In this document: positions 1 to 8,265 of the stretch, piece after piece
Numbering within the stretch: the stretch's first letter is position 1
Layout: every line of letters begins with the position of its first letter
NCBI RefSeq assembly: GCF_900110895.1
Contig: NZ_FOIQ01000002.1
Span: 249,810 to 313,809, forward strand
Direction of reading: 5' to 3'
Source: Prevotella aff. ruminicola Tc2-24
Lineage (GTDB): Bacteria > Bacteroidota > Bacteroidia > Bacteroidales > Bacteroidaceae
Length of the DNA: 64,000 bases
Program-made: the position numbers and the translations under genes
Notes under the pieces: generated by a model
The model's input: the letters and a program-made list of their open reading frames with translations, nothing else
Databases searched by the model: none
Told to the model about the DNA's origin: nothing

Positions 1-1
1 T

Positions 2-163
2 ACCAACGGCTTCACGCCAAAGTTCGTCAAGAAGTATACCGACCTGCATGCGATCATGCTCCAGGCATTCAGACAGTATAAGGAAGAGTGCGAGCAACGC
101 ACGTTCCCTGCGGAAGAGCAGACATTTAAAATCAGCGATGACGTGCTCGAGAAACTGTATTGA
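2..163 (+). CDS. panB: 3-methyl-2-oxobutanoate hydroxymethyltransferase, C-terminal end (partial)
   Basis: This is the last 53 codons of a gene that starts before the window; it is open from base 2 to the TGA at 161-163. The encoded tail contains NGFTPKFVKKY and, further on, TFPAEEQTF, which match the usual PanB C-terminus (a PKFV segment followed by a tail with FP and an acidic residue before TF). PanB makes ketopantoate from 2-oxoisovalerate with methylene-tetrahydrofolate. It lies 18 bp before panC on the same strand, which supports the assignment. The catalytic part is outside the window. Confidence 0.85.
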   Translation, partial: TNGFTPKFVKKYTDLHAIMLQAFRQYKEECEQRTFPAEEQTFKISDDVLEKLY

Positions 164-181
164 TATTTATTTATTAGTAAT

Positions 182-1036
182 ATGAAGGTTGTAAAGACTA
201 TTAAAGAAGTAAGAGAGATTGTCGGCGGATGGAGGCAGGAAGGCCTCTCCGTAGGACTTGTGCCCACCATGGGCTATCTGCATGAGGGTCACCAGAGTCT
301 CATCAAGAAGTCGGCAAGTCAGAACGACCGTACCGTCGTCTCTGTATTCGTTAACCCCATACAGTTCGGTCCTAACGAGGATCTGGAGGCTTATCCACGT
401 GACCTCAACCGTGACATAAAGGCGGTTGAGGAGGCTGGGGGTGACCTGATCTTCAACCCAGAGCCATCGGAGATGTATCCTGGCCACTTCACCTCGTTCA
501 TTGACACGACAGAGACCACAGAACTGCTCTGTGGTGCCGTTCGCCCCGTTCACTTCCGTGGTGTATGCACTGTGGTGGGAAAGCTGTTTAACATCGTAAC
601 GCCCGATCGCGCCTACTTTGGTCAGAAGGACGCCCAGCAGTTGGCAACCATCCGACGTTTTGTACGCGACCTGAACTTCCCTCTTGAGATTATCGCCTGT
701 CCCATCGTCCGCGAAGACGACGGTCTGGCTAAGTCAAGTCGGAATACCTATCTCAATGCCGAGGAGCGTCAGGCAGCCCTGATCCTCTCTAAGAGTCTGA
801 AGAAGGGTAAAGAAGCGATCGAAAGCGGTGAGAAAGACGCAAAGACAATCATCGCCATCATCAAGAATAGTCTGCAGAGCGAGCCCTTGGCACGCATAGA
901 CTACGTCGAGGTCGTCGACTTCGAGAACATACAACGCGTCGACAAGATCGAGGGTGAGACGCTTGTTGCTATTGCCGTTTATATCGGCAAGACACGTCTG
1001 ATCGACAACTTCATCATTGGCACAAATCACTCATAA
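182..1036 (+). CDS. panC: Pantothenate synthetase (pantoate--beta-alanine ligase)
   Basis: This cytosolic enzyme joins pantoate and beta-alanine with ATP to give pantothenate. The 284-residue length is normal for the family. The N-terminal PTMGYLHEGHQSLI carries the HxGH-type nucleotide-binding motif, VFVNPIQF follows, and a KSSRN segment near residue 185 is the KMSKS-like loop. FGQKDAQQ is another family signature. The ATG at 182 follows panB by 18 bp, and panD begins 12 bp after the stop, so the genes are very likely co-transcribed. Confidence 0.97.
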   Translation: MKVVKTIKEVREIVGGWRQEGLSVGLVPTMGYLHEGHQSLIKKSASQNDRTVVSVFVNPIQFGPNEDLEAYPRDLNRDIKAVEEAGGDLIFNPEPSEMYPGHFTSFIDTTETTELLCGAVRPVHFRGVCTVVGKLFNIVTPDRAYFGQKDAQQLATIRRFVRDLNFPLEIIACPIVREDDGLAKSSRNTYLNAEERQAALILSKSLKKGKEAIESGEKDAKTIIAIIKNSLQSEPLARIDYVEVVDFENIQRVDKIEGETLVAIAVYIGKTRLIDNFIIGTNHS

Positions 1037-1048
1037 TATATCTAGGAA

Positions 1049-1438
1049 ATGGAAATAACACTGCTCAAAGCTAAGATACACCGTGCCGTCGTGACACAGG
1101 CAGACCTTGACTATGTTGGCAGCATCACCATTGACTCAAGGCTGTTACAGGAGTCGGGCATCATGGAATACGAGAAAGTGGAGATTGCCGATATCGACAA
1201 CGGTAACCGCTTCGAGACCTATGCCATCGCTGGCGAGGAAGACTCTGGCATCATTTGTCTGAACGGCGCTGCTGCCAGATGCGTCAATGTTGGCGATAAG
1301 ATCATCATCATGGCCTATGCCAGCATGACTCCAGAGGAGGCCTCTCAGCACAAGCCCGTCGTACTCTTCGTCGACGGCAATAATAAGATTGTGCGCAAGA
1401 CCAACTACGAGAAGCACGGACTGCTCAGCGAACAATAG
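1049..1438 (+). CDS. panD: Aspartate 1-decarboxylase (pyruvoyl-dependent)
   Basis: PanD makes beta-alanine, the co-substrate of PanC. It is made as a proenzyme that cleaves itself between Gly24 and Ser25, and the serine becomes the pyruvoyl group. The sequence has exactly this pair in YVGSITID, with G24 and S25 by direct count. LNGAAAR in the middle is also characteristic. The 129-residue length is normal. It sits tightly between panC and coaBC. No PanZ-type activator gene is seen nearby. Confidence 0.97.
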   Translation: MEITLLKAKIHRAVVTQADLDYVGSITIDSRLLQESGIMEYEKVEIADIDNGNRFETYAIAGEEDSGIICLNGAAARCVNVGDKIIIMAYASMTPEEASQHKPVVLFVDGNNKIVRKTNYEKHGLLSEQ

Positions 1439-1449
1439 CCCTTCAAGAT

Positions 1450-2646
1450 ATGCTTACAGGAAAGACCATCGTACTCGGCGTAACAGGAAGCATCGCAGCC
1501 TACAAGACTGCCAATCTTGCCTCTATGCTGGTCAAGTTGAATGCCGATGTGCATGTCATCATGACACAGAATGCCACGCACTTCATCACACCGATGACGT
1601 TTGAGACACTGACAAACAACAAGTGCATCGTCGACACCTTCGATCGTAACTTCAACTTCGACGTGAAACATGTCTCGTTGGCCAAGAAAGGCGACCTGTT
1701 TCTCGTGGCTCCCTGTACGGCAAATGTCATCGGCAAGGTGGCCTGTGGCATCTGCGACGATATGCTCACCACCACCATCATGGCAACGAAGGCTCCAGTG
1801 CTCTTCTCACCAGCCATGAACACAGGCATGTGGGAGAACCCCATCCTGCAGGACAATCTCAAGAAGCTCAAGAACTACGGCTATCATATTATTGCTCCTG
1901 TAGAAGGCCGACTGGCCTGTGGTGATATCGGCAGTGGCAAGATGCCTGCCGAGGAGACCCTACTGGAGCATATCCTGCTCCATCTGGCTAAAGAGAAAGA
2001 TCTCAAGGGTAGGAGAGTGCTCATCACGGCTGGTCCCACCCAAGAGCCTATCGACCCCGTACGTTGTATCACCAACCATTCCTCTGGTAAGATGGGATAT
2101 GCCATTGCCAAGATGGCTGTACTCCGTGGTGCCGAGGTAACTCTGGTCTCCGGACCTGTCGCCATTCAACCTTTTACAGGCATCAAGAAGGTATCCGTCA
2201 CAACAGCACAAGAGATGTTTGATGCCGTCACCACACGCAGTCAGGATCAGGATGTCATCATCATGTGTAGTGCTGTTGCCGATTATACGCCATCACACTG
2301 CTCCTCACAGAAGATGAAGAAAGGTGATGACGACCTGAATATTCCTCTGTCACGCACAAAGGACATCCTGCAATACCTTGGCGACCATAAGCCAAAGGGA
2401 CAGGTGCTCGTGGGCTTCTCCATGGAGACGGAGAACCTTCTGGAAAACTCGCAGGCAAAGCTCATGAAGAAGCATGCCGACCTTATCTGCGCCAACTCTA
2501 TCTCTAGTCGCGATACCGGCTTTGGCGTCGATACGAATAAGGTCACTCTCATATCACAGACGGAGGTCAAGGAACTGCCGCTCTGTTCCAAGGAGGAAAC
2601 GGCCGACATGATTCTCAGCCATATCGCTGACATGATCAAGGCTTGA
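1450..2646 (+). CDS. coaBC: Bifunctional phosphopantothenoylcysteine decarboxylase / synthetase
   Basis: The N-terminal half is the FMN-dependent decarboxylase (CoaC): [10 protein letters not shown] at the start, the substrate-clamping [12 protein letters not shown], and [10 protein letters not shown]. The C-terminal half is the CTP-dependent ligase (CoaB): [14 protein letters not shown] and [13 protein letters not shown], then the lysine-rich QKMKK stretch. The 398-residue length is normal for the fusion. It converts 4'-phosphopantothenate plus cysteine to 4'-phosphopantetheine. Starting 11 bp after panD, it links vitamin B5 synthesis to CoA synthesis in one transcription unit. Confidence 0.97.
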   Translation: MLTGKTIVLGVTGSIAAYKTANLASMLVKLNADVHVIMTQNATHFITPMTFETLTNNKCIVDTFDRNFNFDVKHVSLAKKGDLFLVAPCTANVIGKVACGICDDMLTTTIMATKAPVLFSPAMNTGMWENPILQDNLKKLKNYGYHIIAPVEGRLACGDIGSGKMPAEETLLEHILLHLAKEKDLKGRRVLITAGPTQEPIDPVRCITNHSSGKMGYAIAKMAVLRGAEVTLVSGPVAIQPFTGIKKVSVTTAQEMFDAVTTRSQDQDVIIMCSAVADYTPSHCSSQKMKKGDDDLNIPLSRTKDILQYLGDHKPKGQVLVGFSMETENLLENSQAKLMKKHADLICANSISSRDTGFGVDTNKVTLISQTEVKELPLCSKEETADMILSHIADMIKA

Positions 2647-2667
2647 GATACGCAAACCCCAGAGAAG

Positions 2668-3432
2668 ATGCACATACTGATTGATATCGGCAACTCCACC
2701 ATCGTGATCGCTGTAGCTGACAGCGATGGGAATATCCGTAGCACATGGCGGTTCAAGACCCTGAAAGATGAGACCGTCAGTTTCTTCCGCTATGAGCTGA
2801 AGACAAGCATGAGGAAATACGAGGTGTCGCTGACTGACATCCAGTCTGTCACCATCTCATCAGTAGTACCCGAGGTCAACGATGATGTTGCCCAAGCTAT
2901 CATCGACCTTACCGGTATCGTACCACGTTTCTTTAGTATCGATGATGCGATGAAGGTGATTGACATTCACGTGGAATCACCTACACAGCTGGGCAACGAC
3001 CGTCTGGCTGATGCTATCGGGGCTGTCCTCTGTCATGGAGCACCTGCCATCGTCATCGATATGGGCACAGCCACCACCGTCGGCGTGATCGACGAGCATG
3101 GTTGTTTTATCGGTGGCATGATCATACCAGGTGTGAAAACCTCGTTAAACGCCCTCTGTAAGAGAGCATCTCAGCTTCCTGCTATCAACATCGAGAAACC
3201 ACACCATCTCATTGGTCGCAACACCTTAGAATGCATGCAGAGTGGTATCGTATATGGTACTGCTGCCATGATTGACGGCATCATCGACCGTATCAAACCT
3301 ACACTCAACGGTGCCGTACATATCATCGCCACTGGTGGCATGGCCAAGCAGATCATTCCTTACTGCAAGAACCAGATTACAAATGATGAATACCTGCAGT
3401 TCAAGGGACTCTTTAAAGCAATGCAACTATGA
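2668..3432 (+). CDS. coaX: Type III pantothenate kinase
   Basis: CoaX phosphorylates pantothenate, the first committed step to CoA. Type III kinases are feedback-insensitive members of the ASKHA fold. The visible motifs are LIDIGNSTI at the N-terminus (phosphate 1 loop), PTQLGNDRLADAIGA in the middle, and IDMGTATTVGVID. The length of 254 residues is normal. The stop overlaps the ATG of the next gene by four bases (ATGA), indicating translational coupling. With panBCD and coaBC it gives most of the CoA pathway; coaD and coaE are not in the window. Confidence 0.96.
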   Translation: MHILIDIGNSTIVIAVADSDGNIRSTWRFKTLKDETVSFFRYELKTSMRKYEVSLTDIQSVTISSVVPEVNDDVAQAIIDLTGIVPRFFSIDDAMKVIDIHVESPTQLGNDRLADAIGAVLCHGAPAIVIDMGTATTVGVIDEHGCFIGGMIIPGVKTSLNALCKRASQLPAINIEKPHHLIGRNTLECMQSGIVYGTAAMIDGIIDRIKPTLNGAVHIIATGGMAKQIIPYCKNQITNDEYLQFKGLFKAMQL

Positions 3433-4214
3433 GCTACCAACTGGTCATCCTGGGTTCTGGCAATCTCGCCACACAACTGTCACTGGCTCTGCAAGACAGC
3501 GGACACAACATCATGCAGGTGTACAGTCCCACCCCGGAGCACGCCACAACACTGGCCAACAAACTAGGTTGTCAGGCTGTTTCAACGCTGTCTGATGTCC
3601 GCACTGATGCAGACGCTTATATCATAAGTGTCAAGGACGATGCCATTAAAGGACTGGCCGAGTCCCTCTGTCCAGACAGGACGAAGGCTGTGTTCATGCA
3701 CACAGCAGGCAGTGTTCCTATGGAGATCTTCGACACACAGGCTGTTCACTATGGCGTACTCTATCCCATGCAGACGTTTTCCAAGACGAGAAAGGTCGAC
3801 TTCAAAGAGATACCTTGTTTTGTTGAGGCCTCCGATGCAGAGACGCTGACCATGATACAGACACTGGCCGAGAGCATCTCAGACCATGTGCAGGAGGTCG
3901 ACTCGTCAAGAAGGGCCAAGCTCCACCTGGCCGCCGTATTCGCAGCCAACCTCACCAACCACTGCTACCGTTTGGCAGAACGGATACTGCAAGAGGAAGA
4001 GATTGACTTCCGCCTATTCCTACCATTGATAAAAGAGGTGGCTAAGAAAGTCACCGTCATGTCGCCAAAAGACGCTCAGACGGGTCCTATGGTGCGTTAC
4101 GACGTCAGTGTGATGGACAAACAGCTATCGCTGATCCACGACGAACGTACACGCCAGATCTACCGCCTCATGGCCGACAGCATCCATGACGACGCCACCC
4201 AACATCATCTCTAA
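3429..4214 (+). CDS. Rossmann-fold / DUF2520 oxidoreductase, candidate ketopantoate reductase
   Basis: The N-terminus (LVILGSGNLATQLSLAL) is a classic NAD(P)-binding GxGxxA loop. The C-terminal half is all-helical with HLAAVFAANLTNHCY and TGPMVRYD, matching the DUF2520 architecture seen in NADP-dependent reductases of the 6-phosphogluconate dehydrogenase type. The gene overlaps coaX by four bases and ends the pantothenate/CoA unit. That unit shows no panE, so ketopantoate to pantoate reduction is an attractive role. This is inferred from context and fold only. A general redox role unrelated to CoA remains possible. Confidence 0.75.
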   Translation: MSYQLVILGSGNLATQLSLALQDSGHNIMQVYSPTPEHATTLANKLGCQAVSTLSDVRTDADAYIISVKDDAIKGLAESLCPDRTKAVFMHTAGSVPMEIFDTQAVHYGVLYPMQTFSKTRKVDFKEIPCFVEASDAETLTMIQTLAESISDHVQEVDSSRRAKLHLAAVFAANLTNHCYRLAERILQEEEIDFRLFLPLIKEVAKKVTVMSPKDAQTGPMVRYDVSVMDKQLSLIHDERTRQIYRLMADSIHDDATQHHL

Positions 4215-4272
4215 AACCAAGGTTCCTAAGTCTGCGCTCCCTAAGTCTGCATTGGTACCTTCGTTTGTCCTA

Positions 4273-4343
4273 AAAAAGTGCTTGTCTGAAGTTGTGAACT
4301 AGAAAAAACCGAGGGGGACTTTTATTCCTTTTTTGGTTTGTTG
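4273..4343. repeat. Island-bounding direct repeat, left copy (A1)
   Basis: About 70 bp here match 7932-8001 with only a handful of substitutions and one 1-bp indel. The core GTCTGAAGTTGTGAACTAG is identical in both. The two copies bracket the AT-rich accessory island. The sequence has no obvious coding content. It may be the scar of recombination that brought the island in, or the conserved 3' edge of a lost Rhs gene. Confidence 0.7.
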
Positions 4344-4380
4344 AAGCATCGAAGGGATACCCCATAATTTACCTCACAGA

Positions 4381-4412
4381 TTTGGTCGTTTCAGACAAAT
4401 TGCCTATATTTG
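4381..4412 (+). promoter_or_regulatory. Promoter, copy B1 of a duplicated promoter block
   Basis: TTTG at 4381-4384 and TATATTTG at 4405-4412 are separated by 20 bp, matching the Bacteroidota housekeeping promoter. About 45 bp around it, from CCTCACAGATTTG to TATATTTGCCCT, recur at 6147-6190 before another gene of the island. Here the promoter leads into an Rhs scrap and then the 4629 gene. Confidence 0.65.
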
Positions 4413-4466
4413 CCCTTGGTATCAACCATATATCGCATGGGATTGTAAAAGAACAGTTCTTCTGTG

Positions 4467-4616
4467 ATGGCCAACGGCAACATCAAGCACCTGGAGCGCA
4501 GGGGCAGGATGCAGAGCGGGTCATACGGTGTCGTCGACAACCTCACGATTGCCTATAGCGGTAACATTGTGAATCCTTCTGAAGCAGTTGAGTTTTGGTT
4601 ATATACCTGGGAATAA
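4467..4616 (+). pseudogene. Rhs/YD-repeat protein fragment fused to unrelated tail
   Basis: The 49-codon frame starts with NGNIKHLERRGRMQSGSYG followed by VVDNLTIAYSGN. This is the form of a YD repeat from Bacteroidales Rhs proteins (NGN...RRG...DGSYG...DDLTxxYxGN). After SGN the sequence becomes AT-rich and unlike Rhs, ending in LYTWE and a stop 12 bp before the next gene. A real Rhs protein has well over a thousand residues, so this is a remnant with a recombination junction near base 4565. Confidence 0.7.
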
Positions 4617-4628
4617 AAATAGAGTGAT

Positions 4629-5369
4629 ATGAAAAAGATACTATTATTGCTTTCGTTTCTGTTTTTGTCTATAGAAACAAATTGTGCAAATATTGACAGT
4701 CTGATGATTAGGTATGATGATTGGGATAAATATCCTGTTCAGGTCTCTACGTGCTCTAATTTTGAGAGACAGAACGGGTATACGGAAGAGTATATTGTAT
4801 CGTCTCAGAATCATATAGATACTCTTAAACACCTTCTGTCTCGTTTGCCAGAAACAGAAGATGTATACTTTCCTGTAAGATGTAAACTCTATTTCTTCGA
4901 TTCTGATACTGTTAGGCAGGAAGTTTGTATGAATAAGACTTATATCGTTCAAAATGGTAAGACTTACGCAAATAATGATACCATTGTGAACTATATTAAC
5001 CGTATGCGGTGCGAAAGTACTCCAAGTGATGATAAAAGGTTTATGCCTGATCATATAGGCGCCAATTATATTGAAGGGAATGACAGTTTATTTCTTTTAC
5101 TGCAGAAGAAGATAGACGAGATAGCTTGTTTCTTGAAATATGAAGGAGAAATGGTGATGAGTGTAAAGTGTAAGGCAGACAAGGAGGGAAACACGACAGA
5201 TACGAAAGTGAAGGTAATCAGACCTCAAATACCCACAAAGATAGAGGAGGACATTGCCCAACGATTAAGGGAATATGTGATATCGGATGTTCATTGGGAG
5301 AAGGACATCAATAGGGGAACACTTGACTGGATTATCTTTTCTATTCGATATGTTGGAAATAATCAGTGA
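4629..5369 (+). CDS. Secreted protein of unknown function in the Rhs island
   Basis: The 246-residue product starts with a clear Sec signal (KKILLLLSFLFLSIETNCA). I do not recognise the family. Residues 170-246 (KYEGEMVMSVKCKADKEG, then a VKVIRP segment) vaguely recall the C-terminal domain of TonB-like proteins, but this is weak. Base composition is much more AT-rich than in the flanking pan/coa and leuS genes, suggesting acquisition. Its stop overlaps the next fragment. Lying between two Rhs scraps, it may be a periplasmic immunity protein left after loss of its toxin; this is inference. Confidence 0.6.
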   Translation: MKKILLLLSFLFLSIETNCANIDSLMIRYDDWDKYPVQVSTCSNFERQNGYTEEYIVSSQNHIDTLKHLLSRLPETEDVYFPVRCKLYFFDSDTVRQEVCMNKTYIVQNGKTYANNDTIVNYINRMRCESTPSDDKRFMPDHIGANYIEGNDSLFLLLQKKIDEIACFLKYEGEMVMSVKCKADKEGNTTDTKVKVIRPQIPTKIEEDIAQRLREYVISDVHWEKDINRGTLDWIIFSIRYVGNNQ

Positions 5370-5599
5370 TGGAGATGTCGGTAGCAAGAATAGTTGAGCG
5401 CAGGGGCAGGATGCAGAACGGCAAGTATGGTATCGTGGACACGCTGAAGGCGATGGTGCTGAACCGCGACACCCAGCCCTACAAGTACATATCTGATGGA
5501 AAGATGGAAATACCTGTTATAGGAACTAATAATGAAACATTAAAGACAATCTATATTAATTTCGACAAATCAAACAATGTCACAAGTGTAATCCGCTAA
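5369..5599 (+). pseudogene. Second Rhs/YD-repeat fragment joined to a short unknown tail
   Basis: The frame opens with VARIVERRGRMQNGKYGIV followed by DTL, which aligns with the Rhs piece at 4467 (ERRGRMQ-G-YG-VD). The DNA word GAGCGCAGGGGCAGGATGCA is identical in both (4494 and 5397). The remainder turns into an unrelated, AT-rich tail ending TSVIR. Start choice is unclear: a GTG at 5366 or ATG at 5369, overlapping the previous stop. It is probably a truncated Rhs core with a replaced tip rather than a functional gene, though translation of the 76 codons cannot be excluded. Confidence 0.6.
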
Positions 5600-5612
5600 T
5601 TTATTATAGTAT

Positions 5613-6083
5613 ATGAAGTATATCGTAATAGTTGCTCTCACGGTATTAATCAGCCTTAACATGTGGGGAACTCCTGCAAGTGTTGATAGTTTGGGGATGG
5701 AAGATGATTGGTGCGCCATATGTTACAAGACGATTACAGATGTCGATTCTGTATTTTGTGTAAACATATCCACTCTTAAGAAGAGAATAAAGAAAGAAAA
5801 GATATGTAGACTGAATGAAGCAGAAGATAGTAAACTACGAGATTTCCTAGTTGCAATTTCTTATATGTCTGATAGAAACTTTTGGGGGGCTACTCCACAT
5901 GAGATGCCTCGAATAGACAAAAAGCTTTTAAAGGAAATAAAGTTTTGGTATAAAAGACATAAACACCTTATAACGTTGGATATACTAAGACGGTTTTATT
6001 GCGCGGTTTATCCTCCTCTTATGAATATAGAAGAAATGGAAAGATATTTTGAAGAATTAGACAAATATGTAATAAGGGATTGA
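5613..6083 (+). CDS. Small secreted protein of unknown function
   Basis: The 156-residue product starts with a hydrophobic signal (MKYIVIVALTVLISLNMWG). The mature part contains a few cysteines (DDWCAICYK, VFCVN) and is lysine-rich and helical toward the end. No family is recognised. It begins 14 bp after the second Rhs fragment and is AT-rich like the rest of the island. Position and size fit an orphan immunity protein of a toxin cassette, but nothing in the sequence proves this. Confidence 0.55.
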   Translation: MKYIVIVALTVLISLNMWGTPASVDSLGMEDDWCAICYKTITDVDSVFCVNISTLKKRIKKEKICRLNEAEDSKLRDFLVAISYMSDRNFWGATPHEMPRIDKKLLKEIKFWYKRHKHLITLDILRRFYCAVYPPLMNIEEMERYFEELDKYVIRD

Positions 6084-6154
6084 GTTAGAAGCATTATAGC
6101 CCGTGGGCTGTTTTTGTATTTGTGACGGGTAGTACATATAATCCGCCTCACAGA

Positions 6155-6186
6155 TTTGTCCGTTTCAAACAAATTGCCTATATTTG
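6155..6186 (+). promoter_or_regulatory. Promoter, copy B2 of the duplicated block
   Basis: TTTG (6155-6158) and TATATTTG (6179-6186) are separated by 20 bp, exactly as in copy B1. The flanking bases also match B1. Transcription starting a few bases downstream would give a leader of about 30 bases before the ATG at 6225, which supports that start for the lipoprotein. Confidence 0.65.
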
Positions 6187-6224
6187 CCCTCGATATAAAG
6201 CTTTCTACCTGCATAAGATATTGC

Positions 6225-6758
6225 ATGAAACAGTTACTTATTCTATTGACGTGTTGTTTGTTGGTGAGTTGTGGCACATCCATGTCATGTGAGAAGTTCT
6301 TTGGTACAGTAAGTACGAAAGACATACCCGATGTCTCTTTGGATTCTGTTTCTTTCAGAACAAGTTATATAGAAGGAGATTGTGTTTCATGTGGTACTAT
6401 CTCTGAGCCTCTTTTTGACTGTGATATCAAGTATGATACGCTATCACATTATAGTGTAATTGTCCTAGGGAAAGTCGTATTTGAGAAAGATAGCTGTCAA
6501 AAGGAGGACTATAAAAGAGTATATGCAGTAGAAATAAATAATCTTGTTGTTCAAAAACAACATTTCCCACGGGAATTCTATTCTGATTCAAATCATAAGT
6601 GGAGGCATAATACCCCTTGGAAAAGATGTCCGCTACCGAAAAAAGTTTTAGAAAAGATTAGGAATGATTTCCTGAAGCGAAAGAAATATGTAAGATACAC
6701 TTTTAAGGAAGCAGATGCAAGTAGCGTTTCTGAATCATATTGCTATCGCCTATATTAA
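6225..6758 (+). CDS. Small lipoprotein of unknown function
   Basis: The start is placed at the ATG at 6225. An upstream in-frame TTG at 6156 lies inside the promoter and would spoil the signal peptide. From 6225 the 177-residue product has a lipoprotein signal, LLILLTCCLLVSCGTS, with the lipobox cysteine in LVSC. The mature part shows paired cysteines (GDCVSCGT) and ends with a basic stretch (KKYVRYTFKEADA). No family is recognised. Its private duplicated promoter and AT-rich composition tie it to the accessory island. It may be a surface or periplasmic immunity lipoprotein. Confidence 0.6.
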   Translation: MKQLLILLTCCLLVSCGTSMSCEKFFGTVSTKDIPDVSLDSVSFRTSYIEGDCVSCGTISEPLFDCDIKYDTLSHYSVIVLGKVVFEKDSCQKEDYKRVYAVEINNLVVQKQHFPREFYSDSNHKWRHNTPWKRCPLPKKVLEKIRNDFLKRKKYVRYTFKEADASSVSESYCYRLY

Positions 6759-6900
6759 AGAATCTCGCGCATAAATCTGATGTGAAGGAAATATGTATGT
6801 AAAACCAGTCTGTCACAAAGATGGCACGATAGATGTGAATAGGAGAATGATATGTAATATTACTTAAGGGAGAAATATAGCCTACGGTTGCAGAGCGGTC

Positions 6901-6991
6901 CCTGAGCCTGTCGAAGGAACTATGATTAAATAGACTGCAATCTCACCACGGATACTTCGATGCTTCGACAAGCTCTTCGACTGGCTCAAGG
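6901..6991. repeat. REP-like inverted repeats (GAGCCTGTCGAAG family)
   Basis: CCTGAGCCTGTCGAAGG at 6901-6917 is inverted at 6975-6991 (CTTCGACTGGCTCAAGG) with two mismatches. A shorter inverted copy, CTTCGACAAGCTC, lies at 6963-6975. The arrangement resembles bacterial REP/BIME palindromes. It separates the lipoprotein from the toxin-tail remnant. Confidence 0.55.
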
Positions 6992-7107
6992 ATTGCTCAG
7001 GGGTCTCAGGACAAAACTGTGCGAGGATTTTGGAATATGAAAGGAACCGTGCAGATGAATTGAGGAGGCGAGGCAAATTGGATGACCGGAAACATCAGAG
7101 ACCATAA
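6934..7107 (+). pseudogene. Possible C-terminal tail of a lost polymorphic toxin
   Basis: After an in-frame TAG at 6931 the frame is open to a TAA at 7105-7107 without a start codon in reasonable context. The end reads ARILEYERNRADELRRRGKL followed by DDRKHQRP. Basic, helical endings of this style are common at the tips of Rhs and other polymorphic toxins. The next gene starts 12 bp later, the normal toxin-to-immunity spacing. The upstream part of this frame runs through REP-like repeats, so only a tail survives. The identity is inferred from style and position, not a specific family match. Confidence 0.4.
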
Positions 7108-7119
7108 CATATTCGACTT

Positions 7120-7893
7120 ATGAATTATAGATATATCATATTGAATGCCCGTTCTGGGGCTGGGTCAGGATTTGGTAAGGAGTTTGATAATAGGTTTGAC
7201 TATAACACATGGTTTATATCTAATTACCTCTCATTGCAAATCAGGAAGATGCATATTCCATCAGACGGACCATACAACATGTTCTTTTGTCAAATCACGA
7301 GAGAGCAGAGTTCGATAAAAGAGTGCTCGGTTTCTTGCATGCATGTAAGTCTCCATGTGGAGGATGAAGAGATTCGTGATTATCTGAATCTCTCTGATGA
7401 GACCGCACGCTTTGAATATTATCTGTCTTTGTTGGAAAGAGCCTATCGCCTAGCCTCTACAGTTCGTCATATTCCTTTGGACATATTTCTGAAACTTCAT
7501 CAGGAATTCAGAGCCAATGGATATAGAAATGAGAGATTGTTCAAGAAGAAGCAATTTAAGGATTATGGCATCAAGATAGAGTTGAATCATGTTCTTAGCT
7601 CATATAGTTATAATTTGGTTTTGTCCGTCCGTGATCTTCATAATAACTTGATAGGTAAAGGCAGTATTTATGAGACTTATCCTGATGACATCTTCTTTAA
7701 TAAGAATGTTAGACATCTAGTTGTTGAGGACGGAAAGATGATAGTTACCGACTTCTTAGATCATCCACAATTTGTATGCAGTTTAGATGACATGTCAAAG
7801 GGAGTTATAAAATCTGTTTGTGTCAACAAGAATACCCAGGAATATATCCCGAACGAGAATAATAAGGCTGATTTTGAGAAGTTAAAGTGGTAA
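7120..7893 (+). CDS. Unknown cytosolic protein, possible orphan immunity protein
   Basis: The 257-residue product has no signal peptide or membrane segment. It begins MNYRYIILNARSGAGSGFG and ends NNKADFEKLKW. No family is recognised. The gene lies 12 bp downstream of what looks like a toxin tail, is AT-rich, and is followed after about 40 bp by the right-hand copy of the island repeat. That placement fits an immunity protein whose toxin gene has been lost. An unrelated accessory protein is equally compatible with the sequence. Confidence 0.55.
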   Translation: MNYRYIILNARSGAGSGFGKEFDNRFDYNTWFISNYLSLQIRKMHIPSDGPYNMFFCQITREQSSIKECSVSCMHVSLHVEDEEIRDYLNLSDETARFEYYLSLLERAYRLASTVRHIPLDIFLKLHQEFRANGYRNERLFKKKQFKDYGIKIELNHVLSSYSYNLVLSVRDLHNNLIGKGSIYETYPDDIFFNKNVRHLVVEDGKMIVTDFLDHPQFVCSLDDMSKGVIKSVCVNKNTQEYIPNENNKADFEKLKW

Positions 7894-7931
7894 GTTTAAC
7901 GTAAGAAACATTTGTCATGAAAAAGTGCCGA

Positions 7932-8001
7932 AAAAAGTGGTCGTCTGAAGTTGTGAACTAGAAAAACCAAGGGGGACTTTTATGCCTTTTTTGGGCTGTT
8001 A
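7932..8001. repeat. Island-bounding direct repeat, right copy (A2)
   Basis: This is the partner of 4273-4343, in the same orientation. The shared core includes GTCTGAAGTTGTGAACTAG and GGGGGACTTTTAT, followed by CCTTTTTTGG. AT-rich island genes stop just to its left. Ordinary-composition sequence resumes after the structured region to its right. Confidence 0.7.
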
Positions 8002-8049
8002 GGGCGTGCTTAGGACCTGTCCGGAGTAGGGAAGGGGGCTACTATGGGT

Positions 8050-8217
8050 AGGGGTGGCTTCTAACGGTCAAAGAGATAGGCTCCATGACTATAAGGAATG
8101 GCACTTACGAGTGAAAGGGATTATCTCTTACAGGGTATAGGGATTATCTCCTTCGTTCGTAAACCCTATCTCCATGACTCATAGAGCCTATCTCTTTGAG
8201 GGAAAAGTCCTACCCCT
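8050..8217. repeat. Long imperfect inverted repeat (MITE-like or structured RNA)
   Basis: Arms of about 38 bp at 8050-8087 and 8180-8217 are imperfectly inverted. The inner 14 bp, AAAGAGATAGGCTC, are perfect. Inside, TTACGAGTGAAAGG pairs imperfectly with CCTTCGTTCGTAAA, and AGGGATTATCTC occurs twice. The whole would fold into one nested hairpin. There is no coding frame of note. Possible natures are a miniature mobile element or a structured RNA. Confidence 0.6.
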
Positions 8218-8265
8218 TTCTTGTGTTTATATAATCGTCTGATAATAAGGTGATTACATAAACAA

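Noticed and set aside
6155..6224. Upstream TTG start for the island lipoprotein
   Set aside because: It lies in the promoter copy B2 and would destroy the lipoprotein signal peptide.
4273..8001. Integrative element with its own transposase or integrase
   Set aside because: No transposase, integrase or tRNA target is present; only repeat edges and AT-rich cargo are visible.
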